Shown here piece by piece: positions 61,769 through 64,000 of a stretch of DNA of 64,000 nt. Both the position numbers and the translations under genes were made by a program. Origin of the DNA: Deltaproteobacteria bacterium (lineage in GTDB: Bacteria > Desulfobacterota > Binatia > DP-6); NCBI GenBank assembly GCA_005888095.1, contig VBKF01000093.1, positions 1-64,000 of the forward strand, in the 5' to 3' direction. The notes beneath the pieces were generated by a model that did not search any database, was not told where the DNA came from, and was given only the letters and a program-made list of their open reading frames with translations. Numbering within the stretch: the stretch's first letter is position 1; the number at the start of each line of letters is the position of its first letter.

Positions 61769-64000
61769 GCGCGGTCCTTCCCCTCTGCTTCACCGCCTCC
61801 GGCGCCGCGGCGCTCGCGCTCGAGCTGCTCTGGATGCGCTCGGCCGGGCTCGTCCTCGGCGCCACCGCCCCGACGGTCGCCACCGTCCTCGGCTGCTACT
61901 TCGCCGGGCTCGGTCTCGGGGCGGCCGCCGGGTGCAGGCCGTCGGCCCGCCCGGTCCGGCGCTATGCGCTCCTGGAGCTCGGCGCGGCAGCCGCGACGCT
62001 CTGGTCGGTCGCCGTGCTCCACGCCCTCGCCCTCCCCGCTGCGCAGCCGGCGCTCGCCGCGGGTGGTGCCGCGGCGCGGGTCGGCGCGGTCGCCGTGGCC
62101 GTCCTGCCCGCCACGATCTGTCTCGGCGCGACGCTGCCCGCCATCGGCGACGCGCTCGTCCTGCCGGGCGCCGTGGGATGGCGAGGCGGGCTGCTCTACG
62201 CCCTCAACACGCTCGGCGGCGCCGTGGGGATCGGGGCGATGGGCTTTGGCCTGCCGGCGGCGGTCGGCGTGCAGGCGAGCTACGGCGTCGCGACGGCGAC
62301 CAGCGCGCTGGCCGGGATGCTCGCGCTCGCGGTCGGCGAGTCGGGGACGGCCGCCCCGCCGGTTGCCCGGGAGCCAGGGCGTCCGGCGCGCCTCCATGCC
62401 GCCGCTGCCGGCGCTGGCGCGGTGGGCCTCGCGCTCGAGGTGCTCTGGACGCGCTTGTTCGCGCAGGTCCTCCACAACTCGGTCTACTCCTTCGCCGCCG
62501 TGAGCCTGGTCTTTCTCGTCGCGCTCGCCTCGGGTGCGGCGCTCGGCGCCGTCACCCTCCGCCGCGTCTCCGGCGCGTCGGTCGCCACCGCCAGCCTGAT
62601 CGCGGCCGCACTGGCAACGAGCGGTGGCGTCTGGGTCTTCGTCCGCGCCACGGACGGCCTCGCCTACGTCGGCATGCGGACGGGGCTTCTCGAGTACGTC
62701 ATCCGCATCGTCGGGATCGCGGCCGCGACGGCCGGACCCGCCGCGCTCGCTTCCGGGGCGGTCCTCCCCGCCCTCTGGGCCGCGTTCGGCGACCGGCGCG
62801 GTGCGGCGCGCCCGATCGGGGAGCTCGCGGCGGCGAACGCTCTCGGAGCCGCGGCGGGCGCCCTCACCGCGGCCTTCGTGATCGTGCCGACGGTCGGCCT
62901 CCGCGCCGGCTTCCTCCTGGCGGCCGCCACCTACCTCGTCCTCGCCGGAGCGGTCGCGCCGGGACGGGGAGCGCTTCGCGCCCTCGCCGGCGCGGCGTTG
63001 CTCGCCGTCGTCCTGCTCGATCCAGCGCGCGCACCGATCACGCACCTCGCCGCGGGCGAGACGCTGCGCGCGGAGGCGGAAGGCGCCGGCGGCATCGTCA
63101 CGGTCGTCGACACGGGCGAGGACCTCCAGCTCCGGCTGGACAACTACTACGTGCTCGGCGGCAGCGCGGCGGCGCGCAACGAGCGCCGGCAGGGCCTCGT
63201 GCCGCTGCTGCTCCATCCGAGCCCGCACCGTGCCGCGTTCATCGGCATGGCGACCGGGATCACCGCGAGCGCCGCACCGGCCCTCGGTGTCGACGAGACG
63301 GCGGTCGTCGAGCTCGTCCCGGAGGTCGCGGCCGCGGCGCGCGTGCACTTCGGAGCGTGGAACGGCACGCTCCTCGGTCGGCCCGCCGTCCGCCTCGTCG
63401 TGGAGGACGGTCGTCGCTGGCTGGCCGCGACCGCCGACCGCTTCGACGTCGTCGTCTCCGACCTCTTCATCCCCTGGCATGCCGGCGCCGGGAACCTCTA
63501 CGCGCGCGAGATGTACGACGCGGCCGCCGCGCGCCTCGCCCCGGGGGGGCTCTTCTGCCAGTGGCTGCCCCTCTACCAGCTGACGCGCGAGGAGTTCGAC
63601 ATCATCGCGCGGACGTTCCTCGCCGTCTTCCCGCGGGTGAGCCTGTGGCGCGACGACTTCTACCCCGACCGCCCGGTCGTCGCCCTGGTCGGCGGGCGCG
63701 GCCACACGGGACCGGACCTCGCCGGCGTCGGCGCGCGTCTCGCGGCCCTGCCCGACTGGGCCCGGGACCCGTTGCTCGCCACCCCGCAAGGCCTGGCGAT
63801 GCTCTACCTCGGCGAGCTGTCGGCGCTCCCCGACGTCATCCCCCCGGGACCGCTCAACTCCGACGATCGACCGCTGATCGAGTTCCTCGCCCCGCGCCTC
63901 ACGCGCATCAATTCCGCGGGCGACAAGGACTGGTTCACGGGCGACGCCCTTGCCGCATTCACCGACGAGCTCGCCGCCCGCGCCAGCACCGGCTCCCCCG
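61765..64000 (+). CDS. MFS/spermidine-synthase fusion protein, 3' end cut by window edge
   Basis: At least 745 residues, open to the right edge. The N-terminal half (1 to about 430) is a polytopic domain of about 12-14 helices. The second half is a spermidine-synthase-like Rossmann domain (LQLRLDNYYVLGG, VVELVPEVAAAARVHF, VVEDGRRWLAATADRFDVVVSDLFIPWHA). The usual GxGxG loop is replaced by IGMATGITASA. The family is described as fused MFS/spermidine synthase; substrates are not known. GTG 61765 overlaps the ZnuB stop by 4 bp. It is coupled to the metal importer, which suggests an unexplored link. Confidence 0.88.
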   Translation, partial: MSAVLPLCFTASGAAALALELLWMRSAGLVLGATAPTVATVLGCYFAGLGLGAAAGCRPSARPVRRYALLELGAAAATLWSVAVLHALALPAAQPALAAGGAAARVGAVAVAVLPATICLGATLPAIGDALVLPGAVGWRGGLLYALNTLGGAVGIGAMGFGLPAAVGVQASYGVATATSALAGMLALAVGESGTAAPPVAREPGRPARLHAAAAGAGAVGLALEVLWTRLFAQVLHNSVYSFAAVSLVFLVALASGAALGAVTLRRVSGASVATASLIAAALATSGGVWVFVRATDGLAYVGMRTGLLEYVIRIVGIAAATAGPAALASGAVLPALWAAFGDRRGAARPIGELAAANALGAAAGALTAAFVIVPTVGLRAGFLLAAATYLVLAGAVAPGRGALRALAGAALLAVVLLDPARAPITHLAAGETLRAEAEGAGGIVTVVDTGEDLQLRLDNYYVLGGSAAARNERRQGLVPLLLHPSPHRAAFIGMATGITASAAPALGVDETAVVELVPEVAAAARVHFGAWNGTLLGRPAVRLVVEDGRRWLAATADRFDVVVSDLFIPWHAGAGNLYAREMYDAAAARLAPGGLFCQWLPLYQLTREEFDIIARTFLAVFPRVSLWRDDFYPDRPVVALVGGRGHTGPDLAGVGARLAALPDWARDPLLATPQGLAMLYLGELSALPDVIPPGPLNSDDRPLIEFLAPRLTRINSAGDKDWFTGDALAAFTDELAARASTGSP

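Overview
The window reads as chromosome of a very GC-rich, Gram-negative bacterium with a double-membrane envelope. It encodes two apolipoprotein N-acyltransferases, an LpxL-type lipid A acyltransferase, an MBOAT/SGNH O-acylation pair, an outer-membrane barrel linked to a zinc/manganese importer, several exported proteins and c-type cytochromes. Starts are often GTG, and neighbouring genes very often overlap by 4 bp (ATGA or GTGA). CoA-transferase, acyl-CoA dehydrogenase, hydantoinase and amidohydrolase genes, sigma-54 control and a probable selenoprotein fit an uncultivated soil or sediment lineage of the Binatota / former Deltaproteobacteria kind. That placement is inference only. No rRNA, tRNA, CRISPR array, transposase or phage gene was seen.

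Layout. 1-6.5 kb: an acyl-CoA dehydrogenase (cut by the edge), a sigma-54 response regulator and its translationally coupled membrane histidine kinase, divergent from Lnt copy 1. 6.6-13.1 kb: a calcium-repeat exported protein broken by an exact 62-bp tandem duplication, a CoA transferase, a heme-oxygenase-like protein with an SDR, a Nudix hydrolase and a di-heme peroxidase. 13.4-26 kb: a large secreted pseudo-metallophosphatase, a second sigma-54 regulator in an operon with two exported proteins, a second kinase of the same design coupled to a radical SAM gene, Lnt copy 2 and a lone receiver domain. 26.1-29.6 kb: a glycosyltransferase, dodecin, an MBL-fold enzyme, a peroxiredoxin with an in-frame TGA at its catalytic Cys, and DUF488. 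29.6-37.2 kb: HyuA/dienelactone hydrolase and HyuB/RidA/YjbQ/hydrolase/HO-like operons, separated by decayed DNA that holds an alkA tail.

37.3-43.5 kb: MBOAT and SGNH envelope-modification genes, a metal-dependent amidohydrolase and small proteins. 43.5-51 kb: an apparent single minus-strand unit running TetR, 2-hydroxyacid dehydrogenase, LsrK-like kinase, HAD, a Gld-type ABC exporter and DUF4340. 51-56 kb: a nucleotidyltransferase, a LuxR-type regulator, a coiled-coil protein, LpxL, a cold-shock protein, an alcohol dehydrogenase and a di-heme cytochrome. 56-64 kb: a LolA-like protein and a Zn/Mn ABC operon with an outer-membrane partner, ending in an MFS/spermidine-synthase fusion cut by the right edge.

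Two regulatory themes tie genes together. First, sigma-54 type -24/-12 elements lie before the pseudo-phosphatase, the lone receiver, a small protein at 43.2 kb and a gene remnant at 32.7 kb, with weaker matches before the radical SAM gene and a small protein at 37.3 kb. Two sigma-54 activators are encoded nearby. Second, near-identical operators of the form TCAATC-NN-TTGACC sit upstream of the TetR gene and of the amidohydrolase gene, 8 kb apart, suggesting one TetR regulon.
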